Below, in pieces: positions 1 to 11,759 of a stretch of 64,000 bases of DNA (its first letter is position 1; each line of letters starts with the position of its first letter). The DNA lies in NCBI GenBank assembly GCA_036768485.1, contig JAVLUZ010000143.1, forward strand, positions 4,454,346-4,518,345, given 5' to 3'. The notes beneath the pieces are model-generated. The model saw only the letters and a program-made list of their open reading frames with translations. It searched no databases and had not been told where the DNA came from. Source of the stretch: Mermis nigrescens. Lineage: Eukaryota; Nematoda; Enoplea; Mermithida; Mermithidae. The position numbers and the translations under genes are program-made.

Positions 1-180
1 CCCAGTCATTATTCGTGAAAAAACACTCGTGAAAAGTTCTCGTAGAACTCGTAACTCGTAGCCCGTGGCTCGTAAATCTCAGTTTTTGGTGAAACGGAAA
101 TTTGTAGCATTCGTAGCCTGTACTCGTGAAACCGTCACCCGTAACTCGTAACGCGTAGCTTTGTGGTGAAACTGGGCCCT
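1..180. repeat. Degenerate CTCGTA/CTCGTGAAA short-motif cluster
   Basis: The motif CTCGTA or CTCGTGAAA recurs about ten times in 180 bases, irregularly spaced and mixed with CCCGT variants. No TIR, coding frame or fixed period is visible. It is probably the tail of a decayed simple or tandem repeat that begins before the window. Confidence 0.5.
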
Positions 181-884
181 GGTCGTTCAAAAATCAAAAT
201 AACGTACATGACTTATTCTCACTTTTCTTTGCACCGCGTAAAAACTGCCAAAACTTTCCATTGCACGAGGCCAAAAATTTTTTGCACTGTGCAAAAAATG
301 AAACACTGCCCGGGCGATCTTTTATTTTAAAAAATTGCCAAATTTTTCGAAACAAAACAGCCTTTTTCGACTGTACTCTCTTGAGTCACATTGAACTTCT
401 TCTGGAACTTTTTGATTCGTAAATTGTAATCGCGTAGGAAGATTACCGTTAGAAATGACAACAATGACGTATTTTACGCCCGAGGCACAACATGTAACGA
501 ATTATTTTTGGTTCACCCGGAATTCCCATAAAAGCACATGCAAATACATGAACATCAACGGAAATGCATTTGATCGTAGCATACAATGAAGGAAGCACTC
601 GTAAAAAATTAGACACGATTTTGACTATTAGGCAGAGAATTACGAAGTTGTTCCCTTCCCCTTCAAAAAACAAGGAGCTGGGAAATAACATGCTTTAAGA
701 TAGCAAAGTGCTTACGCGAAATTTCCTATTGGAATAATATATTCTTTTAGCTAATTTAAGCTCTCTGAGTCCACTTAAATGCATTATAAATAAAAGATTG
801 GCTCTAAAAAATAAAAAAAATTATAGCAACAGTGATTAATTAATTTGTTCAATCTGCTGGTTAACTAATTAATAGCTCTATTTA
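181..884. other. AT-rich intergenic DNA, nothing recognised
   Basis: No coding frame with family resemblance, no RNA gene and no paired repeat ends were seen. Confidence 0.5.
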
Positions 885-1060
885 CAGAGCACTTAGCTGG
901 CCGTCCTATTTTGGGGGCCGACACCAATTTGGGGGGGAGTTCCGGGGTCCAAAAAGGCCAAAAAAAGCACAAAATAACGTTTGAAAAGTGCTATTTTACC
1001 GTTTTTTTCTGAATTTGGGGGGGGTCTGGACCCCCCATTACCCCCAGAGCTACGCGCCTG
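885..1060 (+). mobile_element. Family A MITE copy (A1)
   Basis: This 176-bp element starts CAGAGCACTTAGCTGG and ends AGCTACGCGCCTG, an imperfect terminal inverted repeat. It is flanked on both sides by the exact 8-bp duplication TCTATTTA (877-884 and 1061-1068). The internal layout is the family A one: a G-run near the left end, a central AAAATAACGTTT segment and a C-run near the right end. There is no coding capacity. The 8-bp duplication points to mobilisation by a hAT transposase. Confidence 0.88.
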
Positions 1061-1205
1061 TCTATTTATTTAATTAATTAATTTTGCAACGAATTCAGCC
1101 CACGAGTACGTGATGGGTGATGTAGATGCGACTTAAATTTTTAAAATTTGGAAAAATTTCAATATTGCCAATTATTTACACCGACGATGATAACGCAGCT
1201 TACGA

Positions 1206-1452
1206 GTGTACGTGGGACGGTTGGGGGGGGGTTGAGGGGGCATGCATTCCCCAGAAGGCCGAATACCATCAGAATTGAATTTTTAATTTTTTTTTTGTTT
1301 TTTTTTCGCAATTTTTGATGCCCATGGATAGCGCTCGATGAAAAACGTTAAAAACTACGTTTTTTAGCCTACCACTATTTTAAAGACCATTTTTTGACCT
1401 TTGAAAAATCTTGCACCTTCTTTCCCCCAAAATTTCGGTGCTGCCCACCTAC
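1206..1452 (+). mobile_element. Family B MITE copy (B1)
   Basis: This 247-bp element is flanked by the exact 8-bp duplication GCTTACGA (1198-1205 and 1453-1460). It carries the family B core: a G-run, then CGCAATTTTTGATGCC, GATAGCGCTCGATGA, a CCTACCACTATTTT box and GGTGCTGCCCACC at the end. Non-coding. Confidence 0.88.
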
Positions 1453-1460
1453 GCTTACGA

Positions 1461-2098
1461 GTACGTGATAGGGCATGCGGATGCATCTCAAATTTTAATA
1501 TTTCAATGTTTTGTTTTTTTCTAAATAAAGATTGTCAATATTTGAGAAATATGCAGGTAAATGAAAAAACATGCGAAATTTTTCAAGTCAAATCAAACTT
1601 TTATTCGAAAATTCTAATTGATTACTGGAGATTCGATTCTTGTTCAACGTTCAGCTCAAATCCCAATTTAAGCGACCGACCCCCTTCCGTTCTGACACTT
1701 TGAATGATAGAGTTGCCATAGCTAAACATGAACAGCTGACACTTGACAGCGAAATCGACCGGCTTTAATTTTACATTCATTTGAGAATTATTTCGGGGTT
1801 TAAGAATTCAAGACCTTTTAAAAAAAAAGGATTTCGTCAAAAATTTGGATCCAGGACTTTTCGAGGAATTGTGAAGAATATAAGCTTTAAGAATTAGTAA
1901 CTCAAAATCCCTTAATTTTCTTTTACTCGCAGGAAGGATATAACACAGTAGCTCTGTACGCAACCTGAATCATTAGCCACTTTATCCAACGTAAATTCGA
2001 CCCGGTACGAGGCGTGCGTAAAAAATAACTCTTTTCTTTTGTAGAAACAATGCTCATGGAAAAAGCCGCACGCGGCATGAGAAGAGTAAGAAATATCC
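1461..2098. other. AT-rich DNA without recognised features
   Basis: Only short chance frames are present. No repeat ends or coding similarity were seen. Confidence 0.5.
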
Positions 2099-2106
2099 GT
2101 TGTAAA

Positions 2107-2334
2107 CATACATATGTATGGGCTAAAAAATCAGGGGTTCCTCGGCCATATCAACGGGGGAGGTGTGTAAGTGTCCTCCAATTTGTGGCCAAAAAATGCC
2201 TAAAACAGCCAAAAAATTTGACTTTTTCCAAAAATCGAGGGAGGGTCAAAAATCTCCTGGCATTGGAGGTGAGGGGAGAGATGTCCGACTTTGGGTAGGA
2301 GGATCCCCCATCCCGTCATCCTCTTACATTTATG
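2107..2334 (+). mobile_element. Family C MITE copy (C1)
   Basis: This 228-bp element starts CATACATATGTATGGG and ends CTTACATTTATG, an inverted pair. It is flanked by the exact 8-bp duplication GTTGTAAA (2099-2106 and 2335-2342). The core reads GGCCAAAAAATGCC, then a CAAAAATCGAGG block, a GTCAAAAAT block, and GATCCCCCATCC before the right end, which is typical of the other C copies. Confidence 0.9.
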
Positions 2335-2342
2335 GTTGTAAA

Positions 2343-3600
2343 TAAAAACATGTGTTGATTGAAGGTCGTAGAAAAAAGCGCTACAGTAAAACTAAAAAAC
2401 GTGATATGGACATGTTTAAAGTGTAAATTCGAAACTGTCATCACAGCCTAGTGGCATAAAATAGGCCGAAATTCAGCGAAATGAATGAGAAAAAAGCTTA
2501 AAGTGTAAACTAGGACGCGGTAAATCGATGCTGAAACTTCCAAGTTGAAAGTAAAAAGTGTAAACTAATTATTGATCGCAATAACACATCGATATCCTTA
2601 TTGAAAATCAAAAATTGACAAAACGACGCGCCAAAGGGCACCTTTTGCACCAATCGAGTCACCGAGCAACAAATTAATGAAAATTTAAACTTAAAATTGA
2701 AGTTTGTAAAAAATCTCAATTAGAAGAGAGTGTAAAGCCTTAATTAAAATAAATATTATACTGAGTGGCTACGACCCACAGAAAAAACCGAAAAATCATA
2801 AAATAGCGTGATAAAATGTTCAGGAATTATAACATACACATTCACACTCGCACGTGGAATATTAAATAAAAACTAATCAATAATCAAAACTAAATAAAAT
2901 AACAATAAAAACACGAAGATAGATCACTTTATAATAAGTAAAATTTGAAAAAGGCATGCCAAAATAAAAAAGAAAGTCATGAAAACAATTATCGAGCGAA
3001 GAATACAAGGTAGTAAAAATGAAAAGTGAAGAATGCGTAACAAATATTGAAGAAAATTAGAAAAAAGATACTAAAAATATGCAGGTATTGTTGACACGGG
3101 CGTAACCAGGATTTTTTTCGGGAGAAGGCGAAACTTTTGAAGCCCTGTGCATATCTCAATATTGGAACCGTTAGAGCATACACGAAAATAATAGTATTTT
3201 TGAGCGTTTGTTTTATCGATATTTGTTATCCGGTAAGAAGCTCAACTGCAAAACATCTCAAAATTTTTGCCTTTGTATATAATTTTGACGTCTTCCAAAG
3301 GGAAAATAATGCAAAAAAATAAGTCGGCGCGAAGCATCTGAAATGTTTGACATATTTAAGATTTTAGAGACAACTTTAACCTTGTAAGGTGACAAACATA
3401 ATAGAAAATAAGTTTAGCAGCTCTAAAGTGTACTAAAGCCTCTCAATTGGCTGCCTTTTTGAAAAACTTCGAGAAGTTTTAATTTTCTCCTTTGGGAAAA
3501 ATCCTTGTAAGGAATGCAAATATATTTTTTATTCAGAAGGATGGCGGGCCACGCGCAAGCGGCCGGTTAGGAATCTGGGTATTGAAGGAAATTAGAAACG
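2343..3600. other. AT-rich intergenic DNA
   Basis: No gene or element boundary could be supported. A few AAAGTGTAAA motifs occur between 2410 and 2740, similar to the motif enriched at 59.6-63.1 kb. Confidence 0.45.
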
Positions 3601-3604
3601 AGCA

Positions 3605-3981
3605 TACGTGTTCTTGGGGGGGGGCTTTCGACTCCAGGATAGCTACTGCCCCCAGAAAAATGGCTGCGACCTACCAGCATTGTTTATTTTTCGTAAAAAT
3701 TGAAAAAGTATGCGTTTCTGACTCATGTTTAGCACACAAATCTCAAATTTTCGGCGCTTCGCGCCACACACACGTTTTTTGACTATATTTTGTTCAATTT
3801 TCCCGATTTTTTTCAATTTTTTCCCGGATTATTAGTTTTTATGTTCTTAACACAACTAGCATTGTTCAAGACGTCTAGAAACAGGGTTTTTGACGTGTAC
3901 CCAACGTTTCTAAGTCATAAAAGGCACTATTTGAAAAATTTTTGGGCCTGACCCCTCAAGAATTCGCGTGCTGTACGTGTA
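3605..3981 (-). mobile_element. Family E MITE copy, reverse (E3)
   Basis: It matches the E consensus read on the minus strand: CTCAAATTTTCGGCGCTTCGC at 3741-3761, then GACTATATTTTGTTCAATTT, TTTTTATGTTCT, and GGGCCTGACCCC before GCTGTACGTGTATGG. Boundaries are approximate and no clear target duplication was found. Confidence 0.6.
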
Positions 3982-4382
3982 TGGAGGCGAGTACATGTAC
4001 TCTCGTACATCCAATATATTGGAAAAAATAGAAACTATCATAGGGAAAGCAAAGAACCTCACCCGTTAATTATTGGATACATTAACATTATTGAGCACCA
4101 AATGAACATTTAGGATTCGATAAATAAATATGTTTTTACAAACACGATCTTTATGGGATTGACAAGACCAGGAAATAGTATTGTAAGTCCGTGCTTTATT
4201 TGGCAGCAGTTATGTATGCAGCTTAATTTAATTAACTCAATATAAATTGCCTAGATAAACGATAAATATTAATATTTACATATTATGTTTATAACTCATT
4301 GAATTCTATTCTTATTGTTGATTATATATATTATATTATTTACTTTCTATATTTTGCATACTATGTTACCATTAACATACGC
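3982..4382. other. AT-rich DNA
   Basis: Low-complexity TTATAT stretches lie at 4300-4380. Nothing else was recognised. Confidence 0.4.
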
Positions 4383-4962
4383 GTAACAGGGAGTGAAATG
4401 AACCCCCACCCAAAGTCGGTCGTGCTCCATCAATTTCGCAGTCAGGAAACTTTGACCCAGTCCTGAGTTTTGGCAAAAAGTTTCATTTTTTGGCGGAAAA
4501 TTGAAAGTCATTTATATACATGCACAGCATGGGAATTCTGTGGGGGATTAAAGTGCCTTTTTGGGTCCAAAATGGAGGATACGCGTTAAAAACATCATTT
4601 TTAACGTTTCTGGCGATGCTCTATCTTTCTAGAGCATAAAAACATAAAAAGTTGAAGAAGTCGGAACAAATTGAACAAAATATAGTCAAAACATGAGTAT
4701 AATGGCGCGAAGCGCCGAAAATTTGGGACTTCTGAGCAAATAGATAGCTAAAAATGCATAAAAAGCAAACAAATCTATAGAATATTCTTGGGAAATTTAA
4801 AAAATCGCCAATCTTGGGGAAGTGGGGCGGGGGGGGGAATTTTCGCGGGGAGTGAAAATTTTTCTGGGGGCCGAACCCTCCCTCAGGATCATGTATGGTC
4901 ATTTACTCCCTCACTCCCTTAAAATTGCTAGGACACCCTAACCCGAAATTTCGAGCCGTTAA
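4383..4962 (-). mobile_element. Family C copy, reverse, split by an E element (C2)
   Basis: The two halves, 4383-4514 and 4898-4962, together give the reverse family C layout: CACCCAAAGTCGGTCG on the left and CCGAAATTTCGAGCCGTTA on the right. The E1 element sits between them exactly at the GTCATTTA site. The C element was therefore present first. Confidence 0.75.
4515..4897 (+). mobile_element. Family E MITE copy nested in C2 (E1)
   Basis: This 383-bp element starts TATACATGCACAGC and ends GATCATGTATG. It is flanked by the exact 8-bp duplication GTCATTTA (4507-4514 and 4898-4905). It carries the hairpin GGCGCGAAGCGCC at 4709 and the TCTATCTTTCTAGAGCA box. It is the best-delimited E copy. Non-coding. 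Confidence 0.9.
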
Positions 4963-4967
4963 GTAAA

Positions 4968-5195
4968 TACACCTAATGGCTCGAAATTTGGGGGGCCCGA
5001 CCATTTAAAAAGGAAAGGGGGCATAACCTCCAATGTTTGGCCAAAAATAGCCAAAAAACGCCTAAAACGGTCGGAGAATTCAATTTTTTTCAAAAATCGG
5101 GGTAGGGGAGGTTCAAAAAATTTTCTGGCTCTGGAGGGATGGGGAGGACGACCGACTTTAGGAAGGGGATCCCCCATCCTTTCATCACAGGTACG
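4968..5195 (+). mobile_element. Family C copy, forward (C3)
   Basis: It begins TAATGGCTCGAAATTT directly after C2's right end, so C2 and C3 are head to head. It continues with GGCCAAAAATAGCC, a GGTTCAAAAA block and GGGGATCCCCCATCC. The right end is diverged and no duplication could be assigned. Confidence 0.65.
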
Positions 5196-5640
5196 CTTAA
5201 GTATACGATCTTTATGGCCATTCGTCGCTTTTACAAATGATTCAAATGTAAACTCCAAAAGGGCGCTTTATCCTACAAATTTAGCTAATATAAATCATAA
5301 TAGTAAAACTGAAGAAAATACCATAAGTCTCATAAAAGGCCGCATCAAATCTGCAATTTACAAATTATTATAATTACCCTTGGTTTCTTAGACTGAACTC
5401 ATTTTACATACTATTATGCTGCCTTTATAACTTTAAATGATAAATTTAAGTTAAACTTACGTGCAAAGAAGTTTCGGAAGGATCATTCTCCGGATGGATT
5501 CTATTTCTTCCAACTAATACGACTGAAATATGATAGGGTTAAAAGCGTGAGAGTTTGAAGAATCAATAGTTATTACTTTTTAACAGAAAGAGATGACTAG
5601 TTGCTCAAGTTCAGGCCAGAAATTGAAAAAATAATTAAAA

Positions 5641-5727
5641 AAAATATTAATATAAATAATAATAAGTATAAAAATAATAATAATTAAATATCAACAATAA
5701 TGCATAAATGATAATAATAATAATAAT

Positions 5728-5785
<58 letters not shown>

Positions 5786-5795
5786 GTAATTACCG
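5641..5795. repeat. (TAA)n/(AAT)n microsatellite
   Basis: It is nearly pure ATA trinucleotide repeat from about 5708 to 5785, with a degenerate lead-in. The open frame through it on the minus strand is poly-isoleucine and not a gene. Confidence 0.9.
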
Positions 5796-6532
5796 ACAAT
5801 AACCGATTCTGGTCTCTTTGTGAGATATGTAATCGCATCAAAAAGATTTATCGATGCATTATTTTTGTGCTTCCCTTATTATAAATCGTTCGAATTTCAT
5901 TAAATTTAGGCGTTGTTTAGATACACTAGCCTGAAAAAGCAATTAAACGTTAAAAAACGCGAAAAATCTAAATTCACAATTTATGCGTGATTTGATTTGT
6001 AGGCATTTCATGAAACGTCTAAATTCTCAGATATTCCGACGAACGATCAGGCGGAAGAGTATAAAGCCGAAATAAATAAAAATATTAGAGAATAAAAAAA
6101 TAGAAATTTTAAACATAAAAAAAATGATTAAAATAGAAAAGTTAAGCCTGACCTGTTAATCCAGAGGCGTATTGTGGCAGGGGATCATAAGAAACAATTT
6201 CCATCGATCGTGCAAACCGGAACACTGATCCGGCTGCTAAAATCAAAATTGAATAGTGATAAATATAATAATGCAGTATCTTAAATTGGGGCAATTTTAA
6301 GAAAACCTAAATTGAAAGGCAAAAACACTTAAACATAAAATAAAGGTAAACATATGCTGAAACTGTGAACCGTTGACGGAATACGGTAGTGTAAAGTTAA
6401 TATTCCGAGCCTCAAAGAAGTCCCCACGTTTTTCTTACAATTTAGCTTTTTAATTATTTTATTAGATTATTTTCTCCTTCTGATTTCTGGTTTACTATTT
6501 TATTTTATTTTTATTGTGATACCTACTACTAT
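5796..6532. other. AT-rich DNA without recognised features
   Basis: No element ends or coding signal were seen. Confidence 0.45.
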
Positions 6533-6540
6533 CTGTAAAC

Positions 6541-6787
6541 CATACATGCGACGGCTCGAAACTTTGGGCGGGGGTCCCCGAACAATTATAGGGGAGGAGA
6601 GAAGGGGGGAGGGGTAAATGACTTCCAATTTTTAGCCAAAAACGGCCAAAAACACCTAAAAAGGACCAAAAAATTCAATTTTTTCCAATTATTGGGGAGG
6701 AGGGGTTCAAAAATTTACTGGCTTCGGGGGATGGGGAACAGTCGACTTTGGGTGAAGGATCCCTCCATCCGCCCTCTTACATGTATG
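6541..6787 (+). mobile_element. Family C MITE copy (C4)
   Basis: This 247-bp element starts CATACATGCGACGGCTCG and ends CTTACATGTATG. It is flanked by CTGTAAAC (6533-6540) and CTTTAAAC (6788-6795), a 7-of-8 target duplication. The full C internal layout is present. Confidence 0.87.
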
Positions 6788-6795
6788 CTTTAAAC

Positions 6796-7600
6796 CATCA
6801 CTTATACTATATTCCACGCTTAAGATTAGCATCGAATTCAAGCGGACAATCGCGACAAATTTATTTGATTTTAAAATTTACCTTCATATTATCGGATAAA
6901 TTATTCTTCATAACGATGAAAAATGAAGCAAAGTAACATTTTATACCACAAAACAATGAAATCCAAAACACTAAATACAGATATCTTAAAGTCTAAATGA
7001 AATAATTTCTAGTTTTGGAGAATTTTAATGCAATTCAGTACAGAGAATGCAATTTCGAATTAAATACAAGTCGTATTAGATTATGAACTTATCACAGCAA
7101 AAACTTGTTTCGCTAAGCAGGAGAAATAAGATCAAAATCATACAGATATTACTGGTTTATATTTATTATATGTAAGTCCTTTGAAAAAACGAAAGAAATC
7201 ATTGAACATGAGATAAAATTAGTTTCTTATTGAATTATAGAGCATACTGCTTGCACATTTCAGTGAACATTGAAACACTTTGATATTTTATGAGAATTTT
7301 ACTTTAATTAACTTTTTTCATTACGAAAAAACACATTTGACTGATTATTTTTAGACAAAAACATTTAAAATGCTGAGGACTCGCTCCGGTATCCGCCAAA
7401 ATCCTTTACTCATCGATAAGTTAAACACGCTAGGTATGACAAGCTCTTTTACTATGATAGTTTGCTCTTACATATGTGATTTTTCATCAACTTTGGTTAT
7501 TCCGCACCAAGAGCAGGAAGGACTACTGTCTTCATTTTGGCGTGATTGAGACGAAAATTTACAGTTTTTTAGCAGACTGAGAGAAAATGATTCAGAATAT
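6796..7600. other. AT-rich DNA without recognised features
   Basis: Nothing recognisable was found on either strand. Confidence 0.45.
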
Positions 7601-7603
7601 AGG

Positions 7604-7943
7604 AGCACACGATCTAGGGGTCGGCGGAACGGGGGTGTAATCTCGAAAATCCAAAACAGTAAATTTATTATTCACGGTCTTTTTGCTGTTTAAACGATCA
7701 AAGTGGTCAAAATAGCCTATGAAACGCTTTTCGTGGTAATATCGCATTTTTTAAACATATTTAGTCCTTTTTGACAGCATTATATCACTTTTAACACTAA
7801 AAAATGCAAAAATTGACCAATTTTGCGCACTTTTTGAGTAAAAACTTCATAAAAATACTAACCCGGCGCTAAGCGCCGGAAAAAGTTTGATATTTTTACT
7901 GCTTTTGACCTTAAAAATGATCAGCCATGCTGCGCATCTATGG
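7604..7943 (+). mobile_element. Family F MITE copy, forward, truncated (F1)
   Basis: It matches F3 (41418-41834) from the GGGTCGGC start through ACAGTAAATTTA, GATCAAAGTGGTCAAAAT, the TAATATCGCATTTT box and the hairpin CCGGCGCTAAGCGCCGG at 7863. It lacks the right third of the element and abuts F2. Confidence 0.7.
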
Positions 7944-7951
7944 TTTCGACC

Positions 7952-8333
7952 CATATATGCACATGGGGGCGTGAGGGGATATTACCCCTCATTGAAGGGT
8001 CAGCCGAGCAGGTACTGCCCGGCGATTTTGAGCTGATGAAAAGTTTTTTGCATCATATTTGAGGTCAAAAGAAGTAAAAACGTCGAAATTTTTCCGGCGC
8101 TTCAGCGCCAGATTAGTACTTTTGAATACTTTTTACTCAAAAAGCGCTGAAAATTGATAAATTCTTGCATTTTTAGTGTTAAAAGTGATATAATGCAGTC
8201 AAAGGACAAATGCTTTTATAATGCGATATTACCATGAAAAAACGTTTTATAGACTATTTTGACCATTTTGATCGTTAAAATTCAGATTTTTGTGATTTAA
8301 CCCCCCTGCCTACAATGACCTTGTGCACCTATG
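7952..8333 (-). mobile_element. Family F MITE copy, reverse (F2)
   Basis: This 382-bp element starts CATATATGCACATGGGGG and ends CTTGTGCACCTATG. It is flanked by TTTCGACC (7944-7951) and TTTTGACC (8334-8341), 7 of 8 identical. With F1 it forms an inverted pair of about 700 bp able to fold into one long hairpin. Confidence 0.87.
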
Positions 8334-8384
8334 TTTTGACCTCTCTAGAACTGCTACACTGACTCCACATAATAGCTGCAAGCG

Positions 8385-8710
8385 ACACCTGCCCCAGAGT
8401 TGCCGATTTTCAGAAAAAAATCGATGACAGTGTGCATTTTTAAGCGTTTCCAGCTAGCTTTCGGCTCAAAGGTACCTGAATTTCAGCGCTTCGCGCCATT
8501 TACTCAATTTTTGGCGATATTTTATTTAAATTATTCGAATCCTTTCAATTTATTTATTTGATTGTTTTATATTTTATGTTCTATCAAAGAATGAGCATAT
8601 ATCAGAAACGTCAAAAAATAATGTGTTTGATGGATATTTACCCATTGCTTTTTTAGCCCAAAAAGGCACTTTTTAAAAAATTTTTCGGGGCTGACCCTCA
8701 ACAATTCCGA
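8385..8710 (-). mobile_element. Family E copy, reverse, diverged (E4)
   Basis: It contains CAGCGCTTCGCGCCAT, then GTTTTATATTTTATGTTCT, a GAAACGTC block and GCCCAAAAAGGCACTTTTT in the family E order. Ends are decayed and coordinates approximate. Confidence 0.55.
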
Positions 8711-9090
8711 TGCTTCGTAAATACAATGATGCCCATAGATAAGTAAGAAATATTTTATATCTCCACATCCCTTTTCCATTAGGAACTGACTCAGATAAAG
8801 CCAGAATCAGCGACAGCATGCCCATGTTCGGGCTAGACCTGACGACCGGAGTTAAAAAAATAACAACCGAACAGCGTGCCTCAATTTCCACATCAAGGCT
8901 GATTAAATTAAATAATAATAGGTGCTTAACAGAATCGTATAATAAAGGAAAAAATGAAAAATAAAGAATAAAAATAGGATTGGAAAAAATCTTTCAAAAA
9001 ATTTATGTGGCATAAATTACGTGCCCTACTAAGGTCGCTTGAGAAGTAAACAATCCGAATCTCGAGCGAGCGCAGACATTTAACAGCTTG
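8711..9090. other. Unassigned AT-rich DNA
   Basis: No features were supported. Confidence 0.4.
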
Positions 9091-9965
9091 AAATTTTAAG
9101 ATTGGGGCAGCCGACCAATTTCTTGTGAGGGGTATGCAAATGACCTACAATTTTTGGTTGGAACATCAAAAAGACCCAAAAAATGGTCAAAGAAGGCGAG
9201 TTCTTGCGAAAAACTTTGCTGGAGTCGAAATTTCTGATTTTGGGGGATGAGGGACGACCGACTTATAGATCAGGGACGGATTTGATTGGAGCGGGGGCGG
9301 CCCTCCCATTGGCCGAAAATATTTGGCGAGATAAAGAATGGATGCGAAATTTGCAATGATTTTTTGGTGGTCAGTGACCACAATTTCTCTAATATTTCCA
9401 GCACTGCGCACCAGATAATACCTATTAATGACATTAATTTACTTTCTTGGCGACTTGGAAGCCATTTTCTGCTCATTGAATAAGTTTCAAAGGGATTTCA
9501 ATAGCAGAAACAGCTATTTAGCAGTTTTCTTCTATTTTTAATCAAAAATTTTCGACGTTTCTCACCAAATGCTTACAAATACAGGCAATCAATTAGCAAA
9601 TCAAGAATCAAGCATCTAAACGTCCATTCGCCTATATTTCACGAATTTTCCGGCGCTTGGAGCCAGATTTTTGCTGAGGTCATAGAAACTCGATGATTTT
9701 TTCGCACACAATTGTCGCATATCTCACAATTTTCCGGGAAAATAATACGTCAAGTGATTTTAAGTAAAAGTATACCATGTAATATGTACGCCGAATAACG
9801 CTATTTCGCGCGTGAAGGGCAAGTTTTTTGGACCTATTTTTGACTGTTTTTTGGAAAAGTTGAGGTGGTATCCACTTAGCAAAATCCTAGATCCGCCACT
9901 GCTTGGGGTTGGGGGATTCCCAATCCCCTGATCGAAATAATATGCTTGCCTCTTTGAATGTCTCT
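9091..9965 (+). mobile_element. Family C copy split by a D element (C5)
   Basis: The left part (9091-9270) runs from GCTTGAAATTTTAAG through GACGACCGACTT. The right part (9902-9965) resumes with CTTGGGGTTGGGGGATTCCC, where other C copies read GACTTTGGG then GGATCCCC. The D element between them interrupts this conserved block. Termini are decayed. Confidence 0.6.
9271..9901 (-). mobile_element. Family D element, reverse, long form
   Basis: It starts CAGGGACGGATTTGATTGG and ends CTAGATCCGCCACTG, the D termini in reverse orientation. At about 631 bp it resembles the 585-bp D copy at 24702-25286, sharing the TTGGCCGAAAATATTTGG segment near the left end and GACCTATTTTTGACTG near the right. No transposase frame is present. 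Confidence 0.75.
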
Positions 9966-10144
9966 TTGCAACAATACAAGAAGTTCTTCCATCGGCATAT
10001 TCTTCGGTTTCCAGATAGGCAGTATTCCATTGAGCTTCTGCAGCAATTTTCGATTCAGCATTGTTTGTATAGTCAACCGAGCCTGATCCTAGACCGTAGG
10101 TAGCTTCTTGCTTTATATTCGGGAAAGGGCACACGGGCGGAAAC

Positions 10145-10358
10145 CATACCTGGGCCTGGGGGTATACAACCCCGAAAACCAAAATACCCCCAAGAATTCA
10201 ATTTTTGAAAATTTTTTTTTGTTTTTTCGCAATTCTTTGAAGCCAATAGAAAGTGCTCGATGAGAAACGTTAAAACATGGTATTTTTTCGCCATACCACC
10301 ATTTTTTGATCTTTGAAAAATGTCGCACCCCCCAGAATTTCGGTGCCGCCCACCTATG
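10145..10358 (+). mobile_element. Family B MITE copy (B2)
   Basis: This 214-bp element starts CATACCTGGGCC and ends GCCCACCTATG. It is flanked by GCGGAAAC (10137-10144) and GTGGAAAC (10359-10366), 7 of 8 identical. The B core GATGAGAAACGTT and CCATACCACCATTTTT are intact. Confidence 0.9.
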
Positions 10359-11090
10359 GTGGAAACATTTTCAATTCACTTTTTAGTATTAAATAATTCA
10401 GTAAACATACACATGTATGGTTGCCGGGAAGCGCCAAAAGAATTTGTCATTTTTACAGCCCGAAACACAATTTTCAAGTTTTCCCAAGATAAACAAAACA
10501 GAAAATTTTAAATTTTTACAAATGTTCTAAAAATAAATCAGCTTATAAGGCTTCTACAAACAACGAAAATTGCACAATTATGAAGAACCAGAATATCTAC
10601 ATATAACTCAAGCTGGAGGTTTATAAAGAGGCAGCATATTGACGTATTCGCCCGATAAGCTCAAATTTTACCGCGACACGGACAATCACCAATTCAGAAT
10701 GTTTAGAAAATCTTACTTTTTTTCGACAAGTCTTTGTGCATCTACAAAAAAGGTACATAAGTACCGAAAGTCATTGTACACACGAAAATACCTTTGCGTA
10801 GCACAAAAAAAGCTACACACGTTATTTATGGATCACTTTATCATTTTTACGGCTTTCCGATACGGTTTTGAATCAATGCTTAAAATTTAAATAAACTCAT
10901 CTCTCACTAGCCCCCAAACAGGCCATGATTTGCATTATGGATCGCAATTTTTATATTTTGTAGTAGCAAAAGCTCCCAATCGCGTAAAGACGTAACGAAG
11001 TCTATGCATCTCTTTATTTGCCAAAAACAACAACAAAAATACGAACAATACAGCAGCGGAAAACAATCAATCATTACAGTTACATGTCAG
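10359..11090. other. Unique-looking DNA with a family H fragment
   Basis: At 10728-10840 the words TCTTTGTGCATCTACAAA and CATTGTACACACGAAAAT match the palindrome-rich ends of family H, but the copy is short and decayed. The rest is AT-rich. Confidence 0.4.
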
Positions 11091-11332
11091 CACACCTGGG
11101 CATGGGGAGGGGTTGTTTTAGGGGTATGCACCCCCCCCCCCGATTAACCAAAATACCCCATAATTCAATTTTTGAAATTTTTCTGTTTTTTCGCAGTTTT
11201 TTGATGTCAATGGATTGTGCTCGTTGAGAAACGTTGAAAAATGATGTTTTTTCGCCATACCACCATTTGTAAGGCCATTCATTGATCGTTGGAAAATCTT
11301 GCACCCCAGAATTTTGGTGCTGCCCACCTATG
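11091..11332 (+). mobile_element. Family B MITE copy (B3)
   Basis: This 242-bp element starts CACACCTGGGCATGG and ends GCCCACCTATG. Flanks CATGTCAG and GTTATCAG match at 5 of 8 positions, so the duplication is worn. The core is typical of B. Confidence 0.85.
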
Positions 11333-11593
11333 GTTATCAGTGTATCCGAAAAGATCTGACGGCTTGTGTATCTTTCGATACTTAACTTATGAATTTTGGA
11401 CCGAAAAAACTGATTAACGAGCGTAAAATTTTGGCAAACAAAAGACGACCGATCTCAGGTGGACCAATATTTCCAAAAATGGTTCCAAATCTGTGATACA
11501 AAAAGCATTAATCAGCGATTACAGTGAAGCCAATATTGTCTAATTCAAGAAAATCAAGGCATGTTCAGAAAAGCTTAAGAGGGGCATACCTAT

Positions 11594-11759
11594 TATACGT
11601 GAGCAGCAAGAAAATTCTGAGGCGACGTCGATAAAAATCGCCAAAAATGCCAAAAATGTTACTAAAAATAGAATTCTGTGGGTCTACAGTAATCTGTGGG
11701 GGTTTTCAACTTCTGGGGGAACGGGTGTATACCCTCGAACCCCTCACGCTCATATGTGT
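11594..11759 (-). mobile_element. Short internally deleted family B copy, reverse (B13)
   Basis: It starts TATACGTGAGCAGCAAG and ends CCTCACGCTCATATGTG, matching the outer ends of reverse B copies. Only about 166 bp remain and the GATGAGAAACGTT core is missing. Flanks ATACCTAT and CAACCTAT agree at 6 of 8. Confidence 0.65.

Noticed and set aside
5647..5841. Poly-isoleucine frame
   Set aside because: Microsatellite artefact.
9760..10182. 140-codon minus-strand frame
   Set aside because: It runs across the end of a D element, a C fragment and into B2. No protein family resemblance was seen.
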